A stretch of DNA of 5,021 nt, taken from NCBI GenBank assembly GCA_012735455.1, contig JAAYHG010000052.1, forward strand, positions 1 to 5,021. The letters are read 5' to 3'. A program made the translations under genes and the position numbers. This DNA comes from Bacillota bacterium. GTDB lineage: Bacteria > Bacillota > DTU030 > DUMP01. Below are positions 4,958 through 5,021 of this stretch, piece by piece. The notes below the pieces were generated by a model that saw only the letters and a program-made list of their open reading frames with translations, was not told the DNA's origin and ran no database searches. Position 1 is the stretch's first letter; the number at the start of each line of letters is the position of its first letter.

Positions 4958-5021
4958 GGATCCACTGTTACTGAGTTCCGCCGGGGTTTCGTCATGATTG
5001 TCAATAAGATAACATCTACAC

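Noticed and set aside
4999..5004. Isolated TTGACA on the minus strand near the right edge
   Set aside because: No -10-like sequence lies 16-18 bp downstream; the TAAAAT promoter nearer the gene is better.
1..5021. Mobile element, CRISPR array, tRNA or defence system
   Set aside because: No transposase, integrase, regularly spaced repeats, cloverleaf sequence or defence-related domain was found.

Overview
The window looks like chromosomal DNA from a Gram-positive, Clostridia-type Bacillota, possibly Moorella-like. This rests on strong GGAGG-type ribosome binding sites, frequent GTG starts, the 16S rRNA 5' end (GGACGAACGCTGGCGGCG) and the gene families present. Base composition is close to balanced. 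The genus cannot be fixed from the sequence alone.

Layout, left to right. Positions 1-46 are the first bases of a 16S rRNA gene on the minus strand, so the rRNA operon runs off the left edge. Positions 47-373 hold its leader and promoter region: a good promoter (TTGACA, 17 bp, TAAGAT), a weaker similar copy about 100 bp further upstream, and a small hairpin just before the mature 16S end. Next on the same strand is a DUF72 (YecE-like) protein gene (374-1150). Diverging from it on the plus strand is a tightly coupled pair. The first gene is a class I/II PLP aminotransferase resembling DapL and MtnE (1315-2499). The second is an MtnX-like HAD phosphatase (2492-3154), overlapping the first by 8 nt. 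A long perfect hairpin (3192-3236) separates this pair from a convergent minus-strand gene for a secreted protein made of about four PepSY-like repeats (3272-4201). The last gene, also minus strand, encodes a DUF2148 ferredoxin-domain protein with a four-cysteine Fe-S motif (4355-4873). It has a plausible promoter and a 12-bp tandem duplication upstream.

The aminotransferase and phosphatase probably work together. Both resemble methionine-salvage enzymes (MtnE and MtnX), although the aminotransferase could equally be an LL-diaminopimelate or other broad-range enzyme. The remaining genes look like independent single-gene units. No mobile element, CRISPR array, tRNA or defence system is visible. 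The most useful second looks are the aminotransferase/HAD pair, the long palindrome, the rRNA promoter arrangement and the repeated PepSY protein. I see no convincing new multi-gene system here.
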